A stretch of DNA of 64,000 nt from Clostridia bacterium (GCA_017517135.1 JAFXAK010000024.1:116720-180719); one strand, 5' to 3'. Shown: positions 25,968 through 34,562, counted from the first letter of the stretch. Numbers and translations are program-made. Notes: a model not told the origin generated them from the sequence alone.

Positions 25968-25996
25968 ATGTTAGCATATATATTTTTGCTTGTCAA
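25968..25996 (-). promoter_or_regulatory. Promoter of the GH95 gene
   Basis: On the minus strand, TTGACA (25991-25996), 17 nt, TAACAT (25968-25973) with TG one base upstream. Confidence 0.65.
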
Positions 25997-26008
25997 ACAA
26001 AAATTTTC

Positions 26009-26037
26009 TTTACAATTATTGCACTGTGTGTTACCAT
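26009..26037 (+). promoter_or_regulatory. Promoter of the Dabb gene
   Basis: TTTACA (26009-26014), 17 nt, TACCAT (26032-26037) with an extended TG. It is divergent from the GH95 promoter, with the two -35 hexamers 12 nt apart. Confidence 0.5.
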
Positions 26038-26066
26038 CATAAAAAACAAACCCAAGGAGTAACGCT

Positions 26067-26375
26067 ATGATAAATCATATAATCATCTGGAATCTTGATA
26101 AAAATTTAAGCGCTGAAGAAAAGCAAAAGGTTAAGTCGGAAGCAAAAGAAAATCTTGAAGGTCTTTACGGAAAAATAGACGGACTTACAAAAATAAAGGT
26201 TGAAATAAATCCTCTTGAATCCTCAAATGCTGATATGCTTCTGTTCACACAGTTTACAGATGAAGAAGCCTTGAAAAATTACCAGCAGTCCCCCTTGCAC
26301 AATGCTGTTGCAGATAAATATGTACGCCCATATACTGTCAGCAGAGCTTGTCTTGACTATATCTGTGAAGAATAA
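26067..26375 (+). CDS. Dabb (stress-responsive A/B barrel) domain protein
   Basis: 102 residues forming a single ferredoxin-like Dabb domain: the N-terminal INHIIIWNL strand, a central IDGLTKIKVEIN, the strand MLLFTQFTDEEAL and the diagnostic YQQSPLHNAVADKYV. These proteins dimerise into barrels; some are enzymes or stress proteins, but most in Firmicutes have no known reaction. SD AAGGAG is nine nt before the ATG. It sits divergently beside the fucosidase gene and may share its control region. Confidence 0.8.
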   Translation: MINHIIIWNLDKNLSAEEKQKVKSEAKENLEGLYGKIDGLTKIKVEINPLESSNADMLLFTQFTDEEALKNYQQSPLHNAVADKYVRPYTVSRACLDYICEE

Positions 26376-26388
26376 AAATTAATAAGCT

Positions 26389-26443
26389 AAAAAAATCTCC
26401 TTAATATCTGCCCCGAAAGAGGCTTTATTAAGGAGATTTTTTA
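26389..26443. terminator. Bidirectional terminator between Dabb and S41 genes
   Basis: AAATCTCCTTAATA pairs with TATTAAGGAGATTT around an ~18-nt loop; T tracts on both strands serve the two convergent genes. Confidence 0.8.
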
Positions 26444-26444
26444 A

Positions 26445-27659
26445 TTATTCTGTTAAATAGCTATATGCAGCCTGATACTGAACATCATCTGTCTGAGGAA
26501 GAACTGCAAGCTGATTTTTGATATTTTCCGTTGTGAGAATAATCTCATCGGGTAAAACACCGACATCATCATAGCAATCACTTATATACGGATATATTTT
26601 TGCAACTGTGAGCAAAACAGCGCCGCCGTCATCCAAACGGAAAATCTTCTGCATAGTGCCGTGTCCCGCAGTTGTTTCACCGATAAGTCTTGCTTTGCCG
26701 AAATCACGCAGATCGCAGGCTAAAAGCTCTGCCGCGCCCTCTGTTCTGTCATTCATAAGAACTGCAATCGGAAGCGATATACTCGAAGCATCTGAGGAAT
26801 ATATTTCCACCGTATCTCCGTTTGAATTTTTTGCAACCGCAAGTGCTCCGGCACCGTCTGTTGCAAGAGGAACAATAATATCAATAACATCAACAGCATA
26901 TTCAAGATTATCGCTGACATTGTTTCTTACATCAATGATAATTCCCGTAACACCGTTTTCGTTAAAATATGCGATAGCTTCGGAAAAGCTCTCGGCTGTA
27001 TTTTCATAAAATGCCGTAAGTCTTATATATCCCACAGTTCCCGATATACTGTAGTAACAGGACTGTGCTTTATAGCCCTTCGCAACATTGACCGTGTTTG
27101 AAACCTCGTCTCCGTTTTCATCAATACTGAGAATACTGAGATTGATGCTTGTGAGCTTGTCACCGCCGAAGGAAGCAAGAAGCTCCCCCGCATTTTCCTG
27201 AGTTACAATTTCTGTGTCAACAGCGGTTATATAAAAGCCTTTTTCTATTCCCGCAAGAGCCGCAGGCGAATCCTGGGCAACATCGCCAACAAGAAGATAG
27301 CCCGAATCCTTATCATAAGCCGCCTCAAGACCTATTCCCGAAACATTACCGAGCATTTCGCTGTAGTATTCGGCATATTCCTCGGCAGACAGATAAACGC
27401 TGTATTCGTCATCAAGTCCCTCAATATATCCCTTTGCAATGCTCGCATTAAGCTTTTCGGAATCAACATTTCCGTAATACTGTGCTCTTACAAGCTCATC
27501 TATATCAGAAAGCTTTGAATATAACTGTGCTCTCTGAGGCAAATCCTCAATAAGCTCATTGTATACATTCATATAAACAGTTACGGTAACTGCAACGGTA
27601 GCTGCAATTGTTATGAATATTAACGCTATCGCTATTCCGAGAGGAATTTTTTTACTCAT
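26445..27659 (-). CDS. S41 (C-terminal processing peptidase) family protein, catalytic dyad missing
   Basis: 404 residues: a transmembrane anchor at about 6-28, a CtpA-type N-terminal region, a PDZ domain (~95-180; VSGIGLEAAYDKDSGYLLVG) and an S41 core. In active S41 enzymes the nucleophile Ser lies in a SASASE-like motif and the base Lys in GKG about 25 residues on. Here the first motif reads DRTEGAAELL (near 308) with no Ser, and the second reads TTAGHGTMQ (His near 333) with no Lys. The fold is otherwise well kept (VRNN, VLPDEII), so this is probably a pseudoprotease acting as a PDZ scaffold. It closes the ftsE-ftsX-M23 operon. ATG 27659 follows AAGGA. Confidence 0.88.
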   Translation of the reverse strand: MSKKIPLGIAIALIFITIAATVAVTVTVYMNVYNELIEDLPQRAQLYSKLSDIDELVRAQYYGNVDSEKLNASIAKGYIEGLDDEYSVYLSAEEYAEYYSEMLGNVSGIGLEAAYDKDSGYLLVGDVAQDSPAALAGIEKGFYITAVDTEIVTQENAGELLASFGGDKLTSINLSILSIDENGDEVSNTVNVAKGYKAQSCYYSISGTVGYIRLTAFYENTAESFSEAIAYFNENGVTGIIIDVRNNVSDNLEYAVDVIDIIVPLATDGAGALAVAKNSNGDTVEIYSSDASSISLPIAVLMNDRTEGAAELLACDLRDFGKARLIGETTAGHGTMQKIFRLDDGGAVLLTVAKIYPYISDCYDDVGVLPDEIILTTENIKNQLAVLPQTDDVQYQAAYSYLTE

Positions 27660-27683
27660 CAAGTCACATCCTTAGGAGTAGTA

Positions 27684-29024
27684 TTATCTTGAGTTGAGAG
27701 AAACATAATTCAGGGGATTAACCTTCTGTCCGTTTACACGGACTTCAAAATGCACATGTGCACCCTTAACATAACCCGTAGCACCTGCATACGATATGGT
27801 CTGACCTTGCTTTACCTTTTGTCCTTCCGATACGAGAAGCTTACTGTTATGAGCATAAAGTGTTGCTATGCCGTTACCGTGGTCAATAATAACATAATAA
27901 CCGTACATTGAATGACGGGTTGCCGTGATTACCGTGCCCGAAGCCGCAGCTGAAACATTCTTTCCGAGGGTTCCGCTCCAGCAGCAGGTATCAACCGCAT
28001 AATGCGTTTTGTATTTACCTGTTATAGGATCGTTTCTGCCTCCGAAATAAGAGGAAATGTATACATCGGAATACTGCAAGGGCCATATAAAACCGTCTTC
28101 AACGGTTTCAACATCTCCCGAGCCGTGAGAAGCGTTTGCAAGAATCTTCTCAATCTCCCTATCAAATGCAGCCTGTTCATCTTCATATTTTTTAACAAGC
28201 TTTTTATATGCATCACTCTGTTTATCAAGAGAATCAAGCTTGTTCATTGCAGTAGACTGTAAATCCGTAATCTTATCCTGAGAAGCCTGCAGTTCACTTC
28301 TTGAAGCTTCAATTTCAGACTGTTTCTCTTCAAGAACTGCTATCTGCTTCTTGTGTTCATCCTTTTTTACCTCAATGTCCTCAATCATAAGATTGTATTC
28401 TTCCGTTAAAACTGCAATCTGAGCGATACGGTCATTAAGAGTATCAATCATAGCACTGTCATTTTCTGCAATACCGGAGGTAAGCTCAAGAAGAATGAGG
28501 AATGAAGAAAAGTTTTCACAGCCTAAAAGCATCTCTACAGTTGATGCTGAGCCGTACATATATATTTCACAAAGGCGTTCCTTTAAGTCGGAATAAACAT
28601 CTTCTATTTCCTGCTGTGTATTGATTGTTTCTATCTGATTATGATTTATATCTGCTTCTATGGATTCAATTTCTTTATCAAGGGTATTTATCTGCGACTG
28701 AACAGAATCAATATTACCCTGCAGAGATGAAATATTTTTATTAAGCACATCTATTTTGGACTGATAGTTATCTATCTGTCCTGTAAGCTCGGAAACATAA
28801 GCCTCCTGCTTTGCGATATCTCCCTTAAGAGCGTTAAGCTTATCTTCCGTTTCTTTGATCTTGTCTTCAAGAGCGGCTTGCTGATCTCTTATATTTTCAA
28901 TTTTCTCTTCGTCTTCCTTGCTTATCGTTGTTTCTTCATTCACCGAGGAAGCAAATGCAACGGGAATAATAAAGCTTGCTGCCATTATTGAAAAAACCAT
29001 TAACAAGGAGAGGACTTTTTTCAT
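27684..29024 (-). CDS. M23 family murein endopeptidase with coiled coil (EnvC/PcsB type)
   Basis: 446 residues: Sec signal peptide (to about residue 26), a long coiled coil (~35-285) and a LytM/M23 domain at the C-terminus. The zinc and catalytic positions are intact: His341 and Asp345 (THYAVD), His423 and His425 (GAHVHFEV). It cuts peptide cross-links in the wall outside the cell. The coiled coil is the part that in EnvC/PcsB proteins docks on the outer loop of FtsX, which fits its position after ftsE-ftsX. ATG 29024 gives a normal signal peptide with AAGG upstream; an ATG at 29039 inside the ftsX end also has GGGGAG before it. Confidence 0.9.
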   Translation of the reverse strand: MKKVLSLLMVFSIMAASFIIPVAFASSVNEETTISKEDEEKIENIRDQQAALEDKIKETEDKLNALKGDIAKQEAYVSELTGQIDNYQSKIDVLNKNISSLQGNIDSVQSQINTLDKEIESIEADINHNQIETINTQQEIEDVYSDLKERLCEIYMYGSASTVEMLLGCENFSSFLILLELTSGIAENDSAMIDTLNDRIAQIAVLTEEYNLMIEDIEVKKDEHKKQIAVLEEKQSEIEASRSELQASQDKITDLQSTAMNKLDSLDKQSDAYKKLVKKYEDEQAAFDREIEKILANASHGSGDVETVEDGFIWPLQYSDVYISSYFGGRNDPITGKYKTHYAVDTCCWSGTLGKNVSAAASGTVITATRHSMYGYYVIIDHGNGIATLYAHNSKLLVSEGQKVKQGQTISYAGATGYVKGAHVHFEVRVNGQKVNPLNYVSLNSR

Positions 29025-29028
29025 AAAA

Positions 29029-29943
29029 TCAGCCTTCATCTACAACACTCCCCTGTTCCTTGAGGTATTTACCTATGGAGAATGTGCTGCCGAGTCCGCC
29101 GGTAACAACACTTAAAATAATGTATACAATGAGAATATATCCCGCATAATCCCAGAAATTTACAAGTCCGCCGCCGAGGATACCGAAAATTGTCAGCAAT
29201 GCATCGGATGCAAGATAATAAATTCCGAACAGAACAACAACCGACAGAAATGCGGATATTATACCGATAAATATACCCTCAATAAGGAAGGGCCAACGGA
29301 TAAATGAATTGGTTGCACCAACAGCCTTCATTATGCTGATTTCTCTTTTTCTGGAGAACATTGTTATCTTTACGGTGTTTGCAATAATAAACAAAGCAAC
29401 GATAAACAGTAACGCAATAACACCAACACATACATAAGATACTGCTGTGCGTATCTCTGTAAGCCTTGAAGCAAGATCGCTGTTTTCCTGAATGCTCATA
29501 ACATTCGGAATTGTTCTTATCTGCTCAACGGTCTGTGAAAACAAGAGCATATCCCCGACGGTTACTCTGAAGCCGTCAGGCAAAAAGGAATTATCAACTC
29601 CGTTAAGTATAGAAGCATTGTCACCTAAGGATTCAAGCACCTCTTCGTATGCCTGTTCTTTGGAAACAAATTCAACATTTGTGATATTTTCTGTTTTTTC
29701 AATTTCAGCTTTTACTGCTTCAACGGTTTCATCGTCACTTTCCTTTTCAACAAAAACCATTATAACATTCTGTGATTCAATATTCTGCAACAGAGAATCA
29801 ACATTGAAGAAAAGAAGAACAGCAACACCTATCATAACAAGACAGGACATTAAAACCGCTATTGAAGCCAGCGACATTAATCTGTTCGCACCTATATTTT
29901 TGATACCTTCTCGGGTGAGATATCTTAAATTTATGCTTTTCAT
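29029..29943 (-). CDS. ftsX: FtsX cell division ABC transporter-like permease
   Basis: 304 residues with four predicted membrane segments (about 24-46, 170-195, 220-245, 270-295) and a large outer loop between the first two, as in FtsX. Family signatures are the MLRYLTREGIKN-like N-terminus (RYLTREGIKNIGANR), MSIQENS and KREISIMKAVGATNSFIRWPF. With FtsE it transmits ATP hydrolysis to activate a wall hydrolase outside, here the adjacent M23 protein. SD GAAAGG. It starts 20 nt after the ftsE stop and its end nearly abuts the M23 gene. Confidence 0.95.
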   Translation of the reverse strand: MKSINLRYLTREGIKNIGANRLMSLASIAVLMSCLVMIGVAVLLFFNVDSLLQNIESQNVIMVFVEKESDDETVEAVKAEIEKTENITNVEFVSKEQAYEEVLESLGDNASILNGVDNSFLPDGFRVTVGDMLLFSQTVEQIRTIPNVMSIQENSDLASRLTEIRTAVSYVCVGVIALLFIVALFIIANTVKITMFSRKREISIMKAVGATNSFIRWPFLIEGIFIGIISAFLSVVVLFGIYYLASDALLTIFGILGGGLVNFWDYAGYILIVYIILSVVTGGLGSTFSIGKYLKEQGSVVDEG

Positions 29944-29963
29944 TTATAAAAAACCTTTCAGAT

Positions 29964-30806
29964 TTATTCCGAAGCTTCGGATGTACCGTCAGAAGCTGAC
30001 TGTGCTTCGGGAGCTTGACTTTCATTGCCGTAGCTTGAGAGGAAGGATTCTATTTCCGCATCCTCGGTGGGAGCCTGATAGAATCCGCTGGGAGCAGTCT
30101 CGGGCACAAAATCATCGTTTCCGTCAACAATAATTTCGGGATGTGCCGTATCGGAAACAACTGTTCCGTTCTGGATTGTAATTATTCTTTTTCCGTATGA
30201 CTTGGCAAGGTCAACCTCATGTGTAACCATAATTATTGTTGTTTTGCTGTTCAGATTTATCTGATTAAGCAGCTCAACAATATTTTTTGACATCTCGGGA
30301 TCTATATTTCCCGTGGGCTCGTCCGCAACAATGATATCGGCATGGTTTACAAGTGCTCTTGCAAGAGCTACTCGCTGCTGCTCACCGCCCGAAAGCTCAT
30401 TGGGAAGCATTTTTGCCTTGGTGCTCAGTCCCACAAGACTTAAAGCGTATGCAACCCTGCGGGAAACATCCTTGGGCTTTGCTCCTATTACATGCATTGC
30501 AAATGCAACATTTTCATAAACAGTTTTATTGGGAATAAGACGGAAATCCTGAAAAACAATTCCGAGCTTTCTTCTGTAATACGGAATTTTTCTGGCTTTC
30601 AGCTTATTTAATTCTATTCCGTCAACAACAATACTGCCTGAAGACGGGACTTCTTCGCGCATTATCATTTTCAGAAATGTACTTTTACCTGCGCCTGATG
30701 AACCGACAACAAAAACGAATTCGCCTCTGTCAACATGCAGACTGAGATCTGTAAGCGCTTTTGTGCCGTTGGCATATGTTTTTGAAACATTCAGAAAATC
30801 TATCAA
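29964..30806 (-). CDS. ftsE: FtsE ATP-binding protein, TTG start
   Basis: An ABC ATPase with Walker A GSSGAGKST, the FtsE loop FQDFRLIPNKTVYENV, signature LSGGEQQRVALARAL and Walker B IIVADEPTGN. The frame opens at ATG 30842, but the TTG at 30806 has AAGGAGG at ideal spacing and begins the conserved IDFLNVSKTYANG, so I chose TTG (280 residues). After the usual ~220 residues it has an acidic, Ser/Glu-rich tail of about 55 residues not found in classical FtsE, possibly a contact site. First gene of ftsE-ftsX-M23-S41. Confidence 0.93.
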   Translation of the reverse strand: MIDFLNVSKTYANGTKALTDLSLHVDRGEFVFVVGSSGAGKSTFLKMIMREEVPSSGSIVVDGIELNKLKARKIPYYRRKLGIVFQDFRLIPNKTVYENVAFAMHVIGAKPKDVSRRVAYALSLVGLSTKAKMLPNELSGGEQQRVALARALVNHADIIVADEPTGNIDPEMSKNIVELLNQINLNSKTTIIMVTHEVDLAKSYGKRIITIQNGTVVSDTAHPEIIVDGNDDFVPETAPSGFYQAPTEDAEIESFLSSYGNESQAPEAQSASDGTSEASE

Positions 30807-30852
30807 AAATATTTTCCTCCTTCGTAAAATAACAATATTCAAACAAAGAGAT

Positions 30853-30877
30853 AGGCGGTATGATAAACCATCCGCCT
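30853..30877 (-). terminator. Weak hairpin between the PucR-type regulator and ftsE
   Basis: AGGCGG(T/A)ATG and CATCCGCCT arms form a stem of nine pairs with a bulge; on the minus strand it is followed by ATCTCTTTG, a poor U tract. It may attenuate read-through from the regulator gene into ftsE. Confidence 0.4.
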
Positions 30878-30892
30878 TTAATTACGCTTAAA

Positions 30893-31978
30893 TTAATACT
30901 TTATGGGTGAAGAATCGAGATATTTCTTAACCATAAGAGCTACTTTGAAAACAATGGCATCATCAAATTCTCTCAGGTCAAGACCTGTGAGCTTGCGTAT
31001 TTTTTCAAGTCTGTACACAAGAGTATTTCTGTGAACAAAGAGCTTTCTTGATGTTTCGGAAACATTAAGATTGTTCTCAAAGAATTTCTGTATAGTGAAA
31101 AGAGTTTCATGGTCAAGAGTGTCTATAGAGCCTCTTTTGAATACCTCACGAAGGAACATTTCGCAGAGAGTTGAAGGAAGCTGATAAATAAGTCTTGCAA
31201 TACCGAGATTTTCATAGCTGATAATAGTTTTTTCCGTATCAAAAACCTTACCGACCTCGAGTGCTACCTGTGCTTCCTTGAATGAACGGGCAAGATCCTT
31301 TATACCCTTGACGGTTGTGCCGATACCGACAACAGAATGCCCTGCAGCATCTGCACCGAGAGAATCAACGATTGATCTTGCAAGCTTTTCAAGGTCCTTG
31401 CTTTCAACAGCAACGGAAATTTCCTTGATAACCGCAATATCTGTTTCGTTGATATTTATTACAAAATCCTTATTCTTATCGGGGAACAGGGACTGTATTG
31501 TATCAAACACGGTTGTGTCATTTGTTTTTGCAAAACGAAGCAGGAAAACAACTCTTGTTGAATCGTTGTTAAAATGCAATTCTCTTGCTTTGAGATAAAT
31601 ATCACCGGGTAAAATGTTATCCAGCATTACATTCTTTATAAAGTTGCCTCTGTCATACTTTTCATCATAATATTGCTTGATGCTTGACAGAGATACTGCA
31701 AGTATTGAAGCATACTTTTCTGCAAGAGCATCGTTGCCCTCAACAAAAACCGAATATTCAGGCTGCATGGGAGAACCGAAGGAACGATATGTATTTCCGT
31801 TAATCGTAACGGCAGAATTAACAGAAAAAGCATCTGCTGCACCTGAAACCAGAACATCGCCTATTCTGCCGAGTTCCGTACAGGAAACAATAGTGCCTGT
31901 TTCGTCAACAACACCGATAGTTCTGCCTACTGCATCTTTCATCTGATGGACAACGCTCTGAAAAAGTCTGTTCGCCAT
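30893..31978 (-). CDS. PucR/CdaR-type transcriptional regulator
   Basis: 361 residues. The C-terminal ~60 residues are a PucR-family helix-turn-helix (NVSETSRKLFVHRNTLVYRL, then EKIRKLTGLDLREFDD). The middle resembles the GGDEF-like CdaR region (VVGIGTTVKGIKDLARSFKEA), and the N-terminal ~130 residues resemble a sugar-diacid-type sensory domain (GRTIGVVDETGTIVSCTELG). Family members respond to carbohydrate diacids or purine catabolites; the ligand here cannot be told. It has its own promoter and lies upstream of ftsE, from which a weak hairpin separates it. SD AAAGGAAG fits ATG 31978. Confidence 0.8.
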   Translation of the reverse strand: MANRLFQSVVHQMKDAVGRTIGVVDETGTIVSCTELGRIGDVLVSGAADAFSVNSAVTINGNTYRSFGSPMQPEYSVFVEGNDALAEKYASILAVSLSSIKQYYDEKYDRGNFIKNVMLDNILPGDIYLKARELHFNNDSTRVVFLLRFAKTNDTTVFDTIQSLFPDKNKDFVININETDIAVIKEISVAVESKDLEKLARSIVDSLGADAAGHSVVGIGTTVKGIKDLARSFKEAQVALEVGKVFDTEKTIISYENLGIARLIYQLPSTLCEMFLREVFKRGSIDTLDHETLFTIQKFFENNLNVSETSRKLFVHRNTLVYRLEKIRKLTGLDLREFDDAIVFKVALMVKKYLDSSPIKY

Positions 31979-32076
31979 AATCTTTTCTTCCTTTCAACAA
32001 CAAAAAAACAATATAAAAATGCACTTTGTGTTCAGATTTATACTATTTATACATTTTCACAATATGTAACAGCTAT

Positions 32077-32105
32077 ATAATACTTTTTTTTTGACGAAAT
32101 TGCAA
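32077..32105 (-). promoter_or_regulatory. Promoter of the PucR-type regulator
   Basis: On the minus strand, TTGCAA (32100-32105), 17 nt, TATTAT (32077-32082). It predicts an A/T-rich 5' UTR of about 90 nt. Confidence 0.45.
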
Positions 32106-32179
32106 GTAGTTTTATAAAAATATACAAATTTTTTTATACTTTTTTATTCAAATATGTTATAAAGCTGACCAGATAGCAT

Positions 32180-32228
32180 AAAAATACACAACAGCTTTAA
32201 CCTTTTTTTGTCAATAAAGCCGTTGTGT
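32180..32228 (-). terminator. Terminator of the rsuA-type gene
   Basis: On the minus strand, an ACACAACGGCTTTA / TAAAGCTGTTGTGT stem with a G-U pair, followed by ATTTTT. Confidence 0.75.
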
Positions 32229-32239
32229 AAATTAACCAA

Positions 32240-32974
32240 TCATATTTTTCTCTGAATTATTCTCTCCACTTCTTCATCGGAAAGCTCTCTGCATTCACCC
32301 AAATCAAGAGATTTATCAAGCCTCAGAGCCCCCATTCTTATACGGTTAAGTTCAAGCACCTTGTTTCCCGTTGAAGCGAACATACGCTTTATCTGATGAT
32401 ACCTTCCTTCGGTTATAACAATGGAATACTGCGGCTTATCTTCCCTGTCTTTATTAAATTGAAGAAAGTCCAGAGAGGCAGGCTTCAATAATATATCACC
32501 TAAATTGATTCCCTCGGAAAAAGCCGATATTTCATCCCCACTTACCTCGCGTTCAAGGGTTACCTCGTATTCTTTTTCAATATGGTGGGAGGGGGAAAGA
32601 ATATTATGTGCAAATTCACCGTCATCGGTAATCAGCACAAAGCCCGTTGTGTCCTTATCAAGACGGCCCGCAGGAAAAAGTCCGCTTCTTTTAAGGCTTT
32701 CGCTGACCAAATCAACCACCGTTACATCTGTTTCGGATGCGGAGGCGGATACTACCCCTTTGGGCTTATTAAGCATTATATATATATACTTCTTATAAGA
32801 AACCTCTTTTGAGCCGACGCATACCTTATCATAAGCTGTGTTTACGGAAAATTCTGCCTTTGAAACACCCGTGCCGTTCACCGTAACAGTCTTTGATTTT
32901 ATAAGCTTCTTTGCATCCGTTCTTGAAATATTCAGTTGTGAAGACAGAAATTTATCAAGTCTGATTTTTTCCAT
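32240..32974 (-). CDS. rsuA: 16S rRNA pseudouridine synthase, RsuA/RluB/E/F family
   Basis: 244 residues: an N-terminal S4 RNA-binding domain (IRLDKFLSSQLNISRTDAKKLI) and the RsuA-type catalytic domain with the essential Asp in GRLDKDTTG near 103, plus VTEGRYHQIKRMF and NRIRMGAL. It converts one uridine of rRNA to pseudouridine; in RsuA this is U516 of 16S rRNA, but RluE/F paralogues act on 23S, so the exact site is not certain. It follows the DUF4830 gene after nine nt and ends at a strong terminator. Confidence 0.88.
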   Translation of the reverse strand: MEKIRLDKFLSSQLNISRTDAKKLIKSKTVTVNGTGVSKAEFSVNTAYDKVCVGSKEVSYKKYIYIMLNKPKGVVSASASETDVTVVDLVSESLKRSGLFPAGRLDKDTTGFVLITDDGEFAHNILSPSHHIEKEYEVTLEREVSGDEISAFSEGINLGDILLKPASLDFLQFNKDREDKPQYSIVITEGRYHQIKRMFASTGNKVLELNRIRMGALRLDKSLDLGECRELSDEEVERIIQRKI

Positions 32975-32983
32975 AAAACCTCT

Positions 32984-33454
32984 TCACTTTTTAAATCCGT
33001 GCATAAAGCCGTTGAGCTCAACAGAGCACACATCACCGCCTATAACATATCCGTTATAAACAAGCAGCGTTATCTGTATACAATCCTTATCGGCATAGCC
33101 CGGATAATTTACAATTCTGTATACCCATTTTGTTACCTGAAAGCCCTTGTAAGCGGAAAGGTCGTAGTCCTGGGAAAGCTGAATTTCATTGTAAGCATTA
33201 TAGGTATCGTCAAATTCGTCGGGAATGTAAACTTCCCTTACATCAATCGGATCCTCTTCAATCTCCCAACCGAAAGAAGAGATAAAAGCAATTCTTTCGT
33301 CGGCATCGCCTGCTTTTGAAGCAACCTGCATATACTTATCCTGTTTATATTTTTCAGACAGCGAAAAAATAAGCACTATTGATAAAACAACCGCAAGACT
33401 GCCTAAAACAGCACTTATGCGAAATCCTAAGGACTTGATTGAAAAAACAAACAT
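32984..33454 (-). CDS. DUF4830 membrane-anchored protein
   Basis: 156 residues with an N-terminal transmembrane segment (about 8-30) and one extracytoplasmic domain recognisable as DUF4830: RIAFISSFGWEIEEDP, IPDEFDDTYNAYNEIQ, YKGFQVTKWVYRIVNYPG and a C-terminal GGDVCSVELNGFMHG. Function unknown; the family is found in clostridia. ATG 33454 has GAGGTG seven nt upstream; a TTG two codons earlier is less likely. That ribosome site lies inside the stem at 33464-33486, so translation may depend on melting of that hairpin. Confidence 0.75.
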   Translation of the reverse strand: MFVFSIKSLGFRISAVLGSLAVVLSIVLIFSLSEKYKQDKYMQVASKAGDADERIAFISSFGWEIEEDPIDVREVYIPDEFDDTYNAYNEIQLSQDYDLSAYKGFQVTKWVYRIVNYPGYADKDCIQITLLVYNGYVIGGDVCSVELNGFMHGFKK

Positions 33455-33463
33455 AAACAAACA

Positions 33464-33486
33464 CCTCGCACAATATATATGCGAGG
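33464..33486 (-). promoter_or_regulatory. Hairpin covering the DUF4830 ribosome site
   Basis: On the minus strand, CCTCGCA pairs with TGCGAGG; the second arm contains the GAGG of the SD site. It could block initiation or act as a poor terminator (followed by TGTTTGTTT). Confidence 0.4.
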
Positions 33487-33509
33487 CTGATTGTTAAAAT
33501 TTACAAAAA

Positions 33510-34067
33510 TCAGTTATTTACAGATTTTTTAACAGTTGCATTCTTGAGCTGCTGTGAGGCTGTTCTTACCTTATTGAGACTTCTTGTGAAATCTTCAATG
33601 CTCTGTGAAAGAATTTCGTCGCTCTCACTCATTATGGTGTCAACAAAATTACTTGCACCGCTTCTGAGCTCTGCAGCCCATTTCTGAGCATTGTCAACAA
33701 TCTCGTTTGCATTTGCTTTTGCTTTATCCATTATGTCTGCCGATTCTTTTTTAGCCTGAGCAATAATCTCCTGTGCATTCAATTCTGCATTTTTTGTAAT
33801 CTCATGTTCTTCAACGAGCTTACGAGCCTGAATTTCAGCCTGCTTGATTTTAAGCTCAGCTGCATCTGATGCCTGTGAGAGAATCATTTTTCTTTCAGCT
33901 GCAATTTTTCTTGCCTGAATAACCTCATCCGGCATACTGATACGGATATCAGCAATAATGGAACGGATAGCCTCGGCATCAACCTTTACCTTGCCGCCGC
34001 CTACTATTGAGGGCTTTCCTTCTTCAAGGATATCCTCAATCTGATAAAGTAAATCTTCTACGCTCAT
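33510..34067 (-). CDS. Coiled-coil protein resembling DivIVA or F0F1 b-subunit stalks
   Basis: 185 residues without signal peptide or membrane segment. After a short lead (SVEDLLYQIEDILEEGKPS) the central ~100 residues form an uninterrupted charged helix rich in Ala, Glu, Lys and Gln (ARKIAAERKMILSQASDAAE; IIAQAKKESADIMDKAKANA). The frame opens at GTG 34076, but ATG 34067 after AAAGGTG is better. Proteins like this often follow coaD in clostridia and are annotated loosely as ATPase or cell-division initiation protein. I can support a coiled coil, not a function. Confidence 0.65.
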   Translation of the reverse strand: MSVEDLLYQIEDILEEGKPSIVGGGKVKVDAEAIRSIIADIRISMPDEVIQARKIAAERKMILSQASDAAELKIKQAEIQARKLVEEHEITKNAELNAQEIIAQAKKESADIMDKAKANANEIVDNAQKWAAELRSGASNFVDTIMSESDEILSQSIEDFTRSLNKVRTASQQLKNATVKKSVNN

Positions 34068-34072
34068 ATTTT

Positions 34073-34561
34073 TCACCTTTCTCCTATTCGGTCAATAATA
34101 TCCTGTTTTATTTCAGGCGGAACAAAATCCGAAATATCGCCGCCGAAATTGCCGACCTCTTTAACAACACTTGAGCTCAAAAACATATATTCGGTGTTTG
34201 TTACAAGAAATACGGTTTCAACATTTTCCGCCAGTTTTTTATTTGTTAATGCCTGCTTGAATTCGTCTTCATAATCTGAAAGAACACGCAAGCCTTTAAC
34301 TATTGCTACCGCACCTTTTTTTACAGCATAATCCGCAAGTAAGCCGTCGTAAAAATCGACCTCTACATTCGGAATATGTGCGGTTGAACGCTTTATAAAA
34401 TCAACTCTTTCTTCAGGAGAGAACATTCCGCCTGCTTTTCTTGAGTTTATAAGTACAACAACTATAACCTTATCAAACATTTTCGCCGATCTTGAAATAA
34501 TATCAAGATGACCTACGGTTATGGGATCAAAGCTACCCGGACATATTGCAACAGACTTCAA
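34073..34561 (-). CDS. coaD: Phosphopantetheine adenylyltransferase, TTG start
   Basis: CoaD transfers AMP from ATP to 4'-phosphopantetheine, the penultimate CoA step. The nucleotidyltransferase signature is complete: CPGSFDPITVGHLDII with the GHxD-type His near residue 18, and the C-terminal YMFLSSSVVKEVGNFGGD. The frame extends 23 codons upstream into rsmD, but the TTG at 34561 has CGGAGG nine nt before it and gives 162 residues, the family norm. Its start is one base after the rsmD stop, so the pair is translationally coupled. Cytoplasmic. Confidence 0.95.
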   Translation of the reverse strand: MKSVAICPGSFDPITVGHLDIISRSAKMFDKVIVVVLINSRKAGGMFSPEERVDFIKRSTAHIPNVEVDFYDGLLADYAVKKGAVAIVKGLRVLSDYEDEFKQALTNKKLAENVETVFLVTNTEYMFLSSSVVKEVGNFGGDISDFVPPEIKQDIIDRIGER

Positions 34562-34562
34562 T

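Noticed and set aside
29492-30133. 213-codon open frame on the plus strand opposite ftsX and ftsE
   Set aside because: No SD site, no recognisable protein pattern, and it lies wholly opposite two certain genes.
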